A stretch of DNA of 64,000 nucleotides from JAPLUA01 sp964625855 (GCA_964625855.1 CAZVFC010000016.1:111041-175040), one strand, 5' to 3'; counted from the stretch's first letter, positions 48,335 through 58,350 are shown. Notes: generated from the letters alone by a model not told the origin. Numbers and translations: made by a program.

Positions 48335-51247
48335 ATGCGCATCATGGATCACCGTTCTCTGTGCGACGAACCGGCGGCTCAAACAGCAAGTCCGCCCTCC
48401 AGCTTGGGCTGCGGACGCGCGCCGCAACCCGGCCGCAGCGGCGTCGGGTTACACAGAGCCCAACTCGCGGCGTTCATGCTGGGACTGCTCGCCCTGTGCG
48501 CGCAGGGCGATGAAATCTCCCTCGTTCGAGTGGGCGAGGTTTGGCAATATTACCGGGGCACAAACGAGCCGTCCTCCCCGGTCACGGCATGGCGGATGCT
48601 GGGATTCGATGACTCGAGTTGGCGAGAGGGCCAGTCGGGGTTTAGCACGACCACCTACTCTGCCACCGACGAAGCGACATTGTGGAGCCAACCGACTACC
48701 TCGCCGCTAGCGCGGTCCTTCTATCTACGGCGCAAATTCACGGTCCTGGATCCGCAAGCCGTGAAGTGGCTCATTCTGCGTCTGGATTATACCCATGGGT
48801 TCGTGGCATATCTGAACGGCCAGGAAATCGTGCGGCGCGGCCTGGCCAATGATCCCGTGTCGTGCAGCGATTACGCGGATTACCACTTCAGCGCCGCCGC
48901 CGAAGAATTCGACGTCAGTTCCTTCGCGGGAACGCTGAATACGGGCGAGAACGTCCTCGCGATCCAGGTGCATACGGCCGTGACCAATCCCCCGGGCTAT
49001 GGCAGCTCGATGCGGCTGGTGCCGGAATTGCTGGCCAACTTCCAGCGCGGGCCATTTCTGGCGAACGCGTCCACGAATTCCATGCAGGTAATCTGGCATA
49101 CGCCGGTGGCCGCGGACAGCGCAGTTGATTTTGGCACCAACGACGTGATGGAAGCCGCGGTATTCGACCCCACGCTGGCGACCAACCACGTGGTCACGTT
49201 GACAGGCTTGCTGCCGGGCACGGAGTACTTTTACCGCATTCGGAGCACGGCCGGAGGAGTCGCGGCGGTGTCGCCGGTGCTTTCGTTCCGCACCCTCAAA
49301 CCATGCGGCGACTTCTCGTTTCTGGTTACCGCGGATGGTGGAGATGGATCCGTCGCCAAGTACCGAGTCGCCGAGTTGATGGCACAGACACCGGCGGACC
49401 TGACGTTCCATTGCGGCGACCTCGTTTACGATTACTTCACTCCGGGGCGCGCAGACTACCGTTGCCTGAGCACGTACGGCCCCCAGATGCGCTCGGTGCC
49501 CTTCTATTTCACCATCGGCAATCACGACGTGGACGGCCCCTCGCTCGAGCAGCCGTATCTGGAAGCCCTTTACCTGCCGACCAATCCGGTTACCGGCACG
49601 GAGCATTTCTATTCCTTTGACCACGGCGATGCGCATTTCACCGTGCTTTTCCTGCCCTGGCTTAAGAACGTCCCGCAATTGGAGCCGTATCAACTGACCA
49701 ACGGCTCGCCGCAGTATTGCTGGCTGACCAACGACCTGGCCACCAGCACCAAGCCGTGGAAGTTCCTGTTCATGCACATGGGCCTGACGGACTCCGGCTA
49801 CCACAGCCTGGACGATGACAATACCAACGGCATCTACGATAGCGTCGAGTTGCAGGAATGGCTGCTGCCCGTCATCCAGCGTTACGGAGTGCAAATCATT
49901 TTCCATGGGCACAACCACAATTACGAACGCAGCAACCCTATGCGGGGCGTTTACGAAATCACGACCGGCGGCGGCGGGGGTCGGCTGCCGAACTACGGCT
50001 TCGTGGACGGGCGCAGCCCTGCCAGCTCGCAATTCTACTTGGTTCCGGAATTTGTGCGCGTTGACGTTCAGGGGGATCACCTGCTGCTGCAAGCCGTTGG
50101 CACCAACGGCGCCGTCTTCGATTCCATGACCATCCAGCGCAGCCTGCCGCCGCCGCGGGAATACGAAGCAACCTGGCACAGCCCCATCGTCGAGTCCGTG
50201 CCGGCCGACGATGGGCACGGCAACATCAACGGGCAGACGTTCGATTTCAGCGGCACGCCGATCCCGACCCTGGCGGGCGACTTTGCCAACCTGGGCCGCG
50301 TCTATGTCAACAACGACGCGACCAACCTGTACGTCGGCCTGGAGCAGGCGATGATTTACTCCAGCCAGAATGTCTTCCTGTTCGTCGAGTTGCCGGGACA
50401 GGGCGGGATAACCAACCTGGTTGGCTTGGGCGACGGCCTGGCCGGCACCGCTGAAGGTGTGGACGTGCTGGACTTCCTGGAAAACCTCTCGTTCACGAAT
50501 TTTGCACCGTCTATCGTATGCGTGCTTGGTGATGAACTGGCGGACGGGCAGGATCGGTGCTTCGCGCGGCCGGGCTTGGAATTGGCTTCAGGCCAGGGGG
50601 TATTCCGGTTGGACGCCGAATTCTCGAGTGTAAGCGGCATCCGGCTGCAGCAGTTCAACCGCTCGCCCCAGGTGCTGGAGCCCACGAAGCAACTGCGATA
50701 TCCGGAGCGCAATGCGAATTTCATTGAGGTGGCGATACCGTTGGAACAATTGGGCGGCTTGCGGCCTGGGGATACGATTCGAGTGGCGGCGGTGGTGGGC
50801 CAGGCCGGCTGTGACACCCAGGCGCAGACGCGCGAGCTGGATACCTGTCTCCTTGGTTCTTCGATGAGCGGGTCCGGCCTGTCGAATGTGGTGGTTGGCG
50901 GCGTCAGCGTGCGCCTGGCGGTGGGAATCCCGCCGACCATGGGCGGCGGGCCGGTGGATCCAGCGGTCCCCAACGGCGGCCCCCACCACATTCTCAGCAT
51001 TGTCCCGAATACGAATAACAGTTTTGCCATCACGGGCGTAGGCACTCCGAACGCTCAATACTATCTGGTGACCACAACCAACCTGGCGGACAACCTGGCC
51101 AACTGGACGGTGCTGGCAGACAGCACGAACACGGCGACCGATGGTATCTGGCATTACACGGTGACAAACTGTCCCGGAGCGGGCGACAATTCCACCACCA
51201 GTCCCAACCGGTGGTTTCGAGCCCGGGCAGTCAATCCCGGCACGTGA
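48335..51247 (+). CDS. Secreted purple-acid-phosphatase-like metallophosphoesterase
   Basis: 970 aa, signal segment near LAAFMLGLLALCAQG. Domains: a beta-sandwich (about 65-230, with AWRMLGFDDSSWREG and RSFYLRRKFTVL), an FN3-like purple acid phosphatase N-terminal domain (about 235-325), and the metallophosphoesterase core (about 325-590): TADGGDGS, HCGDLVYDYF, FTIGNHDVDG, LFMHMGLTDS, IFHGHNHNYERS. After it comes a CBM9-like part (AGDFANLGRVYVNNDATNLY) and a C-terminal module ending NRWFRARAVNPGT. It should hydrolyse phosphate esters outside the cell. No PHO-like repeat was found upstream. Confidence 0.9.
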   Translation: MRIMDHRSLCDEPAAQTASPPSSLGCGRAPQPGRSGVGLHRAQLAAFMLGLLALCAQGDEISLVRVGEVWQYYRGTNEPSSPVTAWRMLGFDDSSWREGQSGFSTTTYSATDEATLWSQPTTSPLARSFYLRRKFTVLDPQAVKWLILRLDYTHGFVAYLNGQEIVRRGLANDPVSCSDYADYHFSAAAEEFDVSSFAGTLNTGENVLAIQVHTAVTNPPGYGSSMRLVPELLANFQRGPFLANASTNSMQVIWHTPVAADSAVDFGTNDVMEAAVFDPTLATNHVVTLTGLLPGTEYFYRIRSTAGGVAAVSPVLSFRTLKPCGDFSFLVTADGGDGSVAKYRVAELMAQTPADLTFHCGDLVYDYFTPGRADYRCLSTYGPQMRSVPFYFTIGNHDVDGPSLEQPYLEALYLPTNPVTGTEHFYSFDHGDAHFTVLFLPWLKNVPQLEPYQLTNGSPQYCWLTNDLATSTKPWKFLFMHMGLTDSGYHSLDDDNTNGIYDSVELQEWLLPVIQRYGVQIIFHGHNHNYERSNPMRGVYEITTGGGGGRLPNYGFVDGRSPASSQFYLVPEFVRVDVQGDHLLLQAVGTNGAVFDSMTIQRSLPPPREYEATWHSPIVESVPADDGHGNINGQTFDFSGTPIPTLAGDFANLGRVYVNNDATNLYVGLEQAMIYSSQNVFLFVELPGQGGITNLVGLGDGLAGTAEGVDVLDFLENLSFTNFAPSIVCVLGDELADGQDRCFARPGLELASGQGVFRLDAEFSSVSGIRLQQFNRSPQVLEPTKQLRYPERNANFIEVAIPLEQLGGLRPGDTIRVAAVVGQAGCDTQAQTRELDTCLLGSSMSGSGLSNVVVGGVSVRLAVGIPPTMGGGPVDPAVPNGGPHHILSIVPNTNNSFAITGVGTPNAQYYLVTTTNLADNLANWTVLADSTNTATDGIWHYTVTNCPGAGDNSTTSPNRWFRARAVNPGT

Positions 51248-51345
51248 GGAGCAGGGCAGGAACTCCAGCACGCGAAACGACAGCATCTATTCCCCCTCCC
51301 GCGTTCGGCTCGCCATTCGTGCCTGCTCACGAGGGCGCTCGATCC

Positions 51346-52380
51346 TTAATGCCAGATCTGACCGCGCGTCACGTCGCCAGGCACGTCCAGCAATTGCAGA
51401 CTCGCAATCGTGCGCATGGTCTGGTGGTTGGCAAACGTCCACACGACGCGTTTTTCCCGCGTCAGCTCTATTAAGTGAGGGGCTTTGCCGAACTGCCCGT
51501 GACCGAGCCAGTTCGCCACCACGGTGTTCCCGTTGGGCAACCGCTGGAAGCCCGCCACGAACTTCAGAGAGATTCCAGGCAGCTCGCCGTTCCGCACCTG
51601 CCAAACCGTATTCCCATCCCGGTCCACCTCGAACACCCGCGAGCCGCCGGGCCGGTCGCCGCAGGAAATCAGGGTGTGGCCGTTCGGCAGCCGCGCCACG
51701 CTATGCGGCCCGCCGGCAGCCGCGATGTTGCGCACGGACTGGCCGGCGGCATCGTATTCGCGCACGACCTGGTCGCCGTAATGCGCCACCAGATAGTGCC
51801 CGTCTTCCAGCCGCCGCGCGTTGCGCATGTAGAGGTGCCCGCCGTCCTTGCCTTCGGGCAGCAGGCGAATCTCTTTGGCGATGCGCCCGGAAGGCTCGAC
51901 CTCGAGCAGTCGTCCGCTGTTGCACTCTCCGATGAAGGTGTGGCCATTCGTGAGACGCTGGCAGGCATAGATTTCGCTCTTGGACTGGTAGTCGAACACG
52001 ACGCGCTTGTCGCGGGTGACTTCCTTCACCCCGTGGCCGGTGTTGAACAGCAGGTTGCCGCTTGGCAGCACCCACAGGTCGTTGCAGCTTGAGGTTTGGT
52101 ATTCCCACTCGATCTCACCCGCGCGCGAGACGATAAACACCTTGCCTTGCGAGTAATCCGCGCAGGCGAAGGGATGGCTGTTGGTTTGTGAGCCGGTTTG
52201 GGGCGGAACTTGCTGGGCAACTGCGAGTTGAGCCGAAGCGGCCAGCGCCAATAGAAGGCAGGGCGCGCACTCGGCTGCGCGCCGTCGCACGTTGCGGAAA
52301 GCACCGCAAGCAGGTTGTCTGCCGGTTTTCGCGGCGCGCAGCGGAGTGCGCGCCCTACCTCTGAGGCATTTGGGTAACAT
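51346..52380 (-). CDS. Exported beta-propeller protein (arylsulfotransferase/PQQ-like)
   Basis: 344 aa. After an unusual N-terminus (see the repeat at 52261) and a hydrophobic signal (LLLALAASAQLAVA) come repeated blades of the type ARLPNGHTLISCGDRPGGSR and RRLEDGHYLVAHYGD. The pattern LPNG(H/N)T(L/V)(I/V) recurs, as in arylsulfotransferase and PQQ-like propellers. No catalytic His pair of arylsulfotransferase is obvious, so it may bind only. Follows the two HzsA-related genes on the same strand, 16 bp after the nearer one, and may share their operon. Confidence 0.8.
   Translation of the reverse strand: MLPKCLRGRARTPLRAAKTGRQPACGAFRNVRRRAAECAPCLLLALAASAQLAVAQQVPPQTGSQTNSHPFACADYSQGKVFIVSRAGEIEWEYQTSSCNDLWVLPSGNLLFNTGHGVKEVTRDKRVVFDYQSKSEIYACQRLTNGHTFIGECNSGRLLEVEPSGRIAKEIRLLPEGKDGGHLYMRNARRLEDGHYLVAHYGDQVVREYDAAGQSVRNIAAAGGPHSVARLPNGHTLISCGDRPGGSRVFEVDRDGNTVWQVRNGELPGISLKFVAGFQRLPNGNTVVANWLGHGQFGKAPHLIELTREKRVVWTFANHQTMRTIASLQLLDVPGDVTRGQIWH
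52261..52355. repeat. Inverted repeat (GGCGCGCAGCGGAGTGCGCGCC family)
   Basis: Arms of ~24 bp at 52261-52284 and 52331-52355, GGGCGCGCACTCGGCTGCGC and its near-complement, separated by ~46 bp. It lies inside the coding sequence of the propeller gene, in the region before the signal peptide core. The same family occurs at 55321. Confidence 0.85.
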
Positions 52381-52396
52381 GTAAGGTCGGGTGGTT

Positions 52397-55300
52397 CTAA
52401 TCTCCGCCCAGTTTGAGCCTCGTTACCCCGGCTGCTACGGGGTTTTGGTTTGCGGGCGGGAACGCCGCCGTTTGCCGGGTCGGGCGTTCAAGCAACCAGC
52501 TAGCAGAGGCCCGGCGCAGTTCGACCAAGTCTCGCTCCTGTTCGTCGCTGAACGAGCCTAGCCGCTGTGCATAGGTGTCCATCCAGGTCAACAACCGTTC
52601 GCGGCTGTCGGCATTGAGCTGAACGGCATGATGTCCCTGGGGTGCGTCCAACAGTGCCAGCAGCGCGCTCTTCTGCGCAATGCCCTCGCCGGCGACGGAG
52701 AAACCGCGCCGGTAAGCTTCACCGACCTGCTCTTGCAAGCTTGGTTTGCCGAAAGCGACGACCGCTGCGTACGCGTTGCCTGGCGTGAGGTCGAACCTGG
52801 CCGCCACGGCGTTAGTGGCCTGCGGGTTATGGCAGTTTACGCAGCGGGCTTCGAGCACGGGTTGCACCAGCCGGTCAAATCGCAGGGGCCATGAGCCTTC
52901 CGGGCCGGCCACGACACTTGAAGGAGCGCGCCCGGGAGCCAGCGCCGGCCTCACTGGCGGGGCCTGCTGGCGATGCTCGTGGCAGCCGATGCAACTGAGC
53001 GTTTGGCCTGGCTGAACGTGCGTCACGCTGCGCATGGTCTGCACCGCGACACCCCGCGCATCGAGCGCCTGAAAGAAGATGATCACGCCCGCTGGAGCCA
53101 GGAAGTACGCCGAGCCGTCGGCCTCCACGGGCACGGTGCCGAGCACGCATTTGCCCGGGTCGTCGCGGGTAACCCCCATGCTGGGGAAGTTCATCGTCGG
53201 ATGCGTTTTGGCCGGGACGGCCACCAGGCGGAGCGATTTAATCTCGCCGCGCGGCACGTTGTTCAGGCCCTGATAAACGTCTGCCAGCAGAAAGCGGCCT
53301 TCGCGGGACGCGGCGGTGTCGAGCTGGCTGGCAATGACTGGCGGCGGGTCGCGCGGGCGCACGGGAATCGGGTCGCCGCAGGCGATGGCGGCGTCCGCCC
53401 AAAGCAATTCGCGGCTGCGCGTGGCGGCGTCGTAGAGATAAAGGGCCATGCCATTGCTGGGGCGTTGCACGGCGTGCCAGCGATCCCAGCCAGGCTTGCC
53501 CTGCACGAGGTAGCCCTCCGCGCCCCAGGCAACGAGGTGGAATCGCTCGCTCAGCGGCCAGGGGTTGGCATAGGACGTCAGCGGCCAGCCTTCGATTTCC
53601 GGGAAGGGGACCTCGGGCGTTAGGCGGATCATCGGCCCCGGTTCCTCCGTGCCAGCGCTCGGGTCGAGCAACACCAGGCTGCCCATGGTCTGGGCGTGGT
53701 GCGCGCTCGCGGTGAAAATGAGCTTATGCGAGCCGGGGATGGGCTTGGCCTCGAAGACGCAATGGGGCGCGCGGGTGTAGTTCTTGAAAACGATGCGGGG
53801 GTCCGAGCCGTCGGGGTTGATCGCCCACAAGCCCATGTAGGGCATGTTGTCGCGGTCAATGTAATCCCAGCGCGAGTGAAGGATGCGGCCATCCTGCGCG
53901 ATCTCCGGCGTCCACTCGAACATCTCGAAGGGGGAAATGGCGCAGAGGTCGCTGCCGTCGGCGTTGACGGTGTGAAGCGTGTAAACGGCCACCGGGCGTT
54001 CCGGACCGCCGCCGCACCGGACATAGCAATCCGGCATGTCCGGCTGGACGACCGAGCGTGCCGCGCTGGCGCGACCGACCTGCAGCGCCTGGCCACGACG
54101 GGTGGAGAGGAAGACAATGCGCCCATCGGGCAGGTAGCGGCCATCGAAGTCGTCGTACTTGCCGTGGGTGATCTGGCGCACGCCCGAGCCGTCCAGATTC
54201 ATCTCGAACAGGTGATAGAACGCATCGGCGGGCACGTTGGCTTTGTCGAGCTTGTTTGTCTCTGCCGCCAGGTGAGGGTAATAGCGGCACCAGGCGAACA
54301 GAACCTTTCTGGCGTCGTAGGAGAGCGTCGGGCGCAGGAAGCTGCCGGGCGCTTTGAACGAATCCGTGAGGCACTGTTCGGCAGGCGAATCCGTCGTGAA
54401 GCCGCGCAAGAGGTAGATGCCGCCGCCCGGCTTGGACCACCAGCCGTAATACTGGTCGGACATGTGGTTGAAGCTGCCGGGAACGCGCTTGGTGAAGAGT
54501 AGCGTGTCGAAGTCGCGCAGCAGCGGATTGCGCAGTGCGAGATCATGCTGGAGGCGGCGAGCTTCAAGGAACAACGGCTGGGCGGACTGGCCGGCGGGGA
54601 GGCGGTCGAGCTTCTGTCTGAGCGATACGGCAGGTTTGGAAACCTGCGCTGCTTCGGCGGCCAGCCTTTCGCACACGGCCAGGGATTGCCGGGCGCGCGC
54701 GGCCCAGTCCACCTGCGCGGGGCGCGCGTTGTGAGCGACCGACCACTGCGAGACGCTGACTTGGTTGGCCGGACAATTCAGGGCAAGGTTCTTCTTTGGA
54801 TTGGCGGGACCGAAGACCTCCACTTCGTCGAGGTGGAAGTAGCTTCGCCCTGGCAACGCGAGCCGGACGTAGCGCGCCCGCTCGTTCTTCAACCTGACGG
54901 CCAGGGGCTTCTTGTCGGTGAAGCCGTGAAAGACCGCGCCGTTGTGCTGATAGACCTCCCGGAACTCCCTGCCGTCGTCGGAGAGCAACACCTTGACTCG
55001 CGACGCGCGGTCGGCGGCCTCGCGCCGATTCCAAATCACCACCCGCCCGACGGCCTCCACCCTGCCCAGGTCCACCTGCCACCACGGATTCTCGTCGCGC
55101 TCCGTGTGAAAGCCCCACTCGCCGTTCTTGAGGCCGTCGCAGCCGCCGGCAGCGTCAGCCTGGGGGGTGACCGGCTCTGAGACCGTGCCCACCAACGTTA
55201 CTTCTTCGGCCAGGATCCAGTCCGCCGCGAGGTGCTCCTGCCACGCCGCGCGTTCAATGCCTGAAACTGCCCCCGCAGCAGCCAAAAGGAGCAACGATGC

Positions 55301-55465
55301 TAGCGCGAATAAACCTCGGCGGTAGGGCGCGCGCTCCGCTGCGCGCCGCAGAACCGCTACGGCGCGCAGCGGAGTGCGCGCCCTGCCTTTTTGGTCTGTG
55401 GCCATTCTAAAGCAACGGTGAAGCAGGCGGGCTAGAGCCCGGTGGGAGGCGAGAATGTTCTTCAT
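52397..55465 (-). CDS. Exported HzsA-related multiheme protein with F5/8 type C domain
   Basis: 1022 aa from ATG 55465; a GTG at 55489 would add 8 residues and overlap the upstream gene. A signal (LFALASLLLLAAAGAVSG) is followed by a discoidin (F5/8C) domain, about 90-200 (PWWQVDLGRVEAVGRVVIWN). Then a propeller-type region follows with DQYYGWWSKPGGGIYLLRGF, RYLPDGRIVFLSTRR and HTVNADGSDL. Two c-type heme sites, CIGCHE (about 825) and CVNCHN (about 875), close it. Proteins of this type are related to the hydrazine synthase alpha subunit and planctomycete cytochromes; hydrazine synthesis itself is not implied. The hydrophobic signal lies unusually far from the start because of an inserted repeat. 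Confidence 0.85.
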   Translation of the reverse strand: MKNILASHRALARLLHRCFRMATDQKGRARTPLRAVAVLRRAAERAPYRRGLFALASLLLLAAAGAVSGIERAAWQEHLAADWILAEEVTLVGTVSEPVTPQADAAGGCDGLKNGEWGFHTERDENPWWQVDLGRVEAVGRVVIWNRREAADRASRVKVLLSDDGREFREVYQHNGAVFHGFTDKKPLAVRLKNERARYVRLALPGRSYFHLDEVEVFGPANPKKNLALNCPANQVSVSQWSVAHNARPAQVDWAARARQSLAVCERLAAEAAQVSKPAVSLRQKLDRLPAGQSAQPLFLEARRLQHDLALRNPLLRDFDTLLFTKRVPGSFNHMSDQYYGWWSKPGGGIYLLRGFTTDSPAEQCLTDSFKAPGSFLRPTLSYDARKVLFAWCRYYPHLAAETNKLDKANVPADAFYHLFEMNLDGSGVRQITHGKYDDFDGRYLPDGRIVFLSTRRGQALQVGRASAARSVVQPDMPDCYVRCGGGPERPVAVYTLHTVNADGSDLCAISPFEMFEWTPEIAQDGRILHSRWDYIDRDNMPYMGLWAINPDGSDPRIVFKNYTRAPHCVFEAKPIPGSHKLIFTASAHHAQTMGSLVLLDPSAGTEEPGPMIRLTPEVPFPEIEGWPLTSYANPWPLSERFHLVAWGAEGYLVQGKPGWDRWHAVQRPSNGMALYLYDAATRSRELLWADAAIACGDPIPVRPRDPPPVIASQLDTAASREGRFLLADVYQGLNNVPRGEIKSLRLVAVPAKTHPTMNFPSMGVTRDDPGKCVLGTVPVEADGSAYFLAPAGVIIFFQALDARGVAVQTMRSVTHVQPGQTLSCIGCHEHRQQAPPVRPALAPGRAPSSVVAGPEGSWPLRFDRLVQPVLEARCVNCHNPQATNAVAARFDLTPGNAYAAVVAFGKPSLQEQVGEAYRRGFSVAGEGIAQKSALLALLDAPQGHHAVQLNADSRERLLTWMDTYAQRLGSFSDEQERDLVELRRASASWLLERPTRQTAAFPPANQNPVAAGVTRLKLGGD
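55321..55387. repeat. Inverted repeat (same family as 52261)
   Basis: Arms of ~27 bp: 55321-55348 (GGTAGGGCGCGCGCTCCGCT...) and 55360-55387 (...GGAGTGCGCGCCCTGCC), with a short spacer. It lies in the n-region of the signal peptide of the HzsA-related gene and encodes GRARTPLRA in frame, as the other copy does. Confidence 0.85.
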
Positions 55466-55467
55466 AT

Positions 55468-58350
55468 TCAGTATAGGCTGCCCAGACACGAGCGATCCAC
55501 GTCCGCCGGCCTTGCGCCCGCCATGTCGGTGCGCGGTCGCGTGCGGAGCTCCGTAAGCACGGGGTCAAACAGACCGAGAATGGCCTGGTAATCCGGATCG
55601 GTTGGCGAGGCAAAAACCGCTTTGCCGCATGCGCCGCTGCCGCCGGCTGCTTTAGCCAGCGGTGCGAGCAGAAAGCTGTTCATCTGGGGATTCATAAGGC
55701 GAGTCCAGGACGGGCGTGGGATCCGGCCGCCGTCATGGCACTCGGCGCAACGGCGCTTGGCCACGTCCGCCAACGTGGAGTCCAGACCTTCCGGATAGAT
55801 GCGGCGACAGCCCACAGTCTCAGGATGGGTGGTTTCGCTGGTGCCGTAATACGGGACATTAAGATCTATCCAGGCCAGCACGCGGCGAATTTCGCGCGGC
55901 TCCAGCTTAACGCGCGGCGCGCCATTTGCGTCAGGATGGCCGGCCAGCAGGATTTCAGCGAGCTTGCTGCGCGGGGAGCCCCAGGCTTTGGGGGTCACTT
56001 CGAGGATGTTCTGCTCCATGCCGTTGTAGGTGGGAATCCAATTCACGTAGGGGCTGTCCCACTCGGCTTCGCCGGCGCGCTTGCGCCCGCGAGCCAGGAC
56101 TTCGTAGCTGACGTTGAAGAAGTCGGTGGCGTCGCCGCACAGCTCCACCTTGGCCGGCGGGGCCGAGCCGCTGTGACACTTCACACAATGCGCATCGAGC
56201 ACCGGCTGCACGACGCTGGCATAATCGAAGCCGACACCCTGGCCCCAATCGGGCGCGCGCAGCGGATCGGGCGACCGCGGTGCGGCGCGCGGGCCGGCGA
56301 CAACCTGTTGGCGCGGCTCATGGCAGCCGACGCAGCCTTGGGTCTCGCCCGGCATGAGGTGCGTGAACGTGCGCATCCGCTGGACGGCGCGGCCGTGCGC
56401 GTCGAGCGCCAAAAAGTAAATCGGGCGACCGGCCGGGACTTGGAAGAAAGCCGAGCCATCAGGTGCAACTGGCGCGTAGCCCCAGACCTTCTTCGCCGCG
56501 TATGTCGCCCCGCAGGAGATCACTGGGAACTGGAAACCAAACGCCCGGTTCTTCACGTCGGTGCGCACGACTTTTCGCATTTCCTCGACGACGCAGATTT
56601 CCTTCACCTCGCCGCGTTTCACGTAAGGTTCGAGGCCACGATACACGTCCTGGAGCACAACGGTGGCCCATCGGATCTGATCTTCCGGCCCTTCAGCGGA
56701 GTCGGAGGTCTGCGCTACGGGAAGCACCGAAGACAGCACAGGCGGTTCGGCGCGGGGCCGAAGGGGTTGGGGGTTGTAAAAGCCGAGTCCGTCCCCCCGT
56801 GGCAAGACCTTTGCCACCTGGGCGCCGTCGTAGCTGCGCACCAGCACGGTGCCGCGCTTGGAGACGAGGAACAGCTCTGCATCCAGTGGAAAGGGATTCT
56901 CGTAAGGGGCGCGAATCCGGTTTCCATCGCCCTTGTCCACTTCACCGATGGCCACCTCGGGCGTCAGGTTCCGGATGGCGGCGGCCGCGTTGTTGCCGCG
57001 CGTAATATCCACGATGCCGATGGCGCCGCGGCACGGGCCGTTGTGGCTCGTGAGCAGGCACAGCACCTGGCCCGTTCCTGGGATGGAGCGCGCCTCCATG
57101 AAGGTGGCCGGACTGAGCACCCGGTTGCCGAAGAACCCAGCCAAGGCGGTGCCATCCGGGTGGATCGTCCAGAGGCTTTGGATCGGGATGGCCGGCTTGT
57201 CCACGTATTCCCAACGGGAGTAGATAAGGCGGCCATCCGCCAGCACGCTCGGCGTGAAGTCATTCACGATGTTCGCCGAGAGCCGCGTCACGCGCGAGCC
57301 GTCGCGCTCCATGCGGTGCAGGACGCCGACCGGCGAAATCCAGCAATAGGCAAACCGCGCCGAGCGCGTGCTCAGGAAGGCGATGCCGCCGTCGGGTAGC
57401 CAGCAGGCGTTGTAATTGTGATGCGGGCCGTCGGTGAGTTGGCGCAGGTTCGAACCGTCGGCGTTGACGAGGAACACCTGGTAGCCCTCCCCCTGCTTGC
57501 GCCGCCAGCTAAAGAGGATTTCCCGCCCGTCGAAGGAGATGTCGCAATCCAGAATTTGTCCGTCTGGCGAAGCCACGAGCTCCCGGCGAACGCCCGGCTG
57601 CTTCACTGAAGCGCGGTAGAGTCCGCCGCCCGCGCCGAACCCTTCGACGTGATAGGTGTAAACGTGGCTGGGGTTCAGCTCTCGACGCTGCACCGTGATC
57701 AGCTCGTCGAACCCAAGCCCGCCGGACGACAGCCGCGCCGCCAGGGCCGGAGAGTTGGCAATATCCTCGTCGTATGCCGGCTCGGGCGCACCTCGGTCCA
57801 GTTTGCGGAACTTGGTATAGAAGCTATCCAGAAGCGGGCGCGCATAGACCTGAACTTCGGCCGCACCCGGGTTGAGGCCACCGTAGGAACCGGTGAAACG
57901 CAGCGTCAGGCGTTGGGTGTTGACCGGGTGAGCAAGCTGGAGCCGTTGTGGGCCGTGGCCCATGCGCAGCGTGGCACGCGCTAACGGAGTGGGGGCGCCG
58001 TTGACGAGGACTTCGCAATCCTTCCAGCACTCCTCCGCGAACCAGGCCGTGCGCCCATAGTACACCACTTCGGCGACCGTGACTGGGGCGGGCCATTCGA
58101 GGGTCAGTTCTGCGCCGTTGCGATGTGTGTTGCCCTGGACGCACCAGGCCTGCCCGGCGTCGTCCTGGAGACCGGCGCCTGGGATCTTCCCGTCCACCGC
58201 GAATTGGGCGCGGTATTGGTCGCTGTATTCGGAAGTCGCTGCGGCCCGGGCGGAGAGGGCGAGGTTGGGGGGTGGCGGCTCGGCGGAGGCGGCGAAGGTG
58301 GCTAGCGCGATTACTCCAGTCACCCAGCCCGGTTGTGCGCATGCACCCAT
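55468..58350 (-). CDS. Exported HzsA-related multiheme protein (second copy)
   Basis: 960 aa. Signal peptide MGACAQPGWVTGVIALATFA. Residues ~30-170 are a discoidin-like domain (LALSARAAATSEYSDQYRAQ). A propeller-type region with DCDISFDGREILFSWRR, VNADGSNLRQLTDGPHHNYN and WLPDGGIAFLSTRSARFAYC follows. Three c-type heme sites are present: CVGCHE (673), CVKCHS (722) and CAECHD (868), one more than the neighbour. It should be a periplasmic redox or binding protein; substrate unknown. The upstream gene of the pair; only 2 nt separate its stop from the ATG of the next gene. Confidence 0.87.
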   Translation of the reverse strand: MGACAQPGWVTGVIALATFAASAEPPPPNLALSARAAATSEYSDQYRAQFAVDGKIPGAGLQDDAGQAWCVQGNTHRNGAELTLEWPAPVTVAEVVYYGRTAWFAEECWKDCEVLVNGAPTPLARATLRMGHGPQRLQLAHPVNTQRLTLRFTGSYGGLNPGAAEVQVYARPLLDSFYTKFRKLDRGAPEPAYDEDIANSPALAARLSSGGLGFDELITVQRRELNPSHVYTYHVEGFGAGGGLYRASVKQPGVRRELVASPDGQILDCDISFDGREILFSWRRKQGEGYQVFLVNADGSNLRQLTDGPHHNYNACWLPDGGIAFLSTRSARFAYCWISPVGVLHRMERDGSRVTRLSANIVNDFTPSVLADGRLIYSRWEYVDKPAIPIQSLWTIHPDGTALAGFFGNRVLSPATFMEARSIPGTGQVLCLLTSHNGPCRGAIGIVDITRGNNAAAAIRNLTPEVAIGEVDKGDGNRIRAPYENPFPLDAELFLVSKRGTVLVRSYDGAQVAKVLPRGDGLGFYNPQPLRPRAEPPVLSSVLPVAQTSDSAEGPEDQIRWATVVLQDVYRGLEPYVKRGEVKEICVVEEMRKVVRTDVKNRAFGFQFPVISCGATYAAKKVWGYAPVAPDGSAFFQVPAGRPIYFLALDAHGRAVQRMRTFTHLMPGETQGCVGCHEPRQQVVAGPRAAPRSPDPLRAPDWGQGVGFDYASVVQPVLDAHCVKCHSGSAPPAKVELCGDATDFFNVSYEVLARGRKRAGEAEWDSPYVNWIPTYNGMEQNILEVTPKAWGSPRSKLAEILLAGHPDANGAPRVKLEPREIRRVLAWIDLNVPYYGTSETTHPETVGCRRIYPEGLDSTLADVAKRRCAECHDGGRIPRPSWTRLMNPQMNSFLLAPLAKAAGGSGACGKAVFASPTDPDYQAILGLFDPVLTELRTRPRTDMAGARPADVDRSCLGSLY

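Noticed and set aside
52397..58350. Hydrazine synthase subunits and thus anammox metabolism
   Set aside because: Only a distant family relation of the propeller/heme layout; no beta/gamma subunits or hydrazine dehydrogenase are present.
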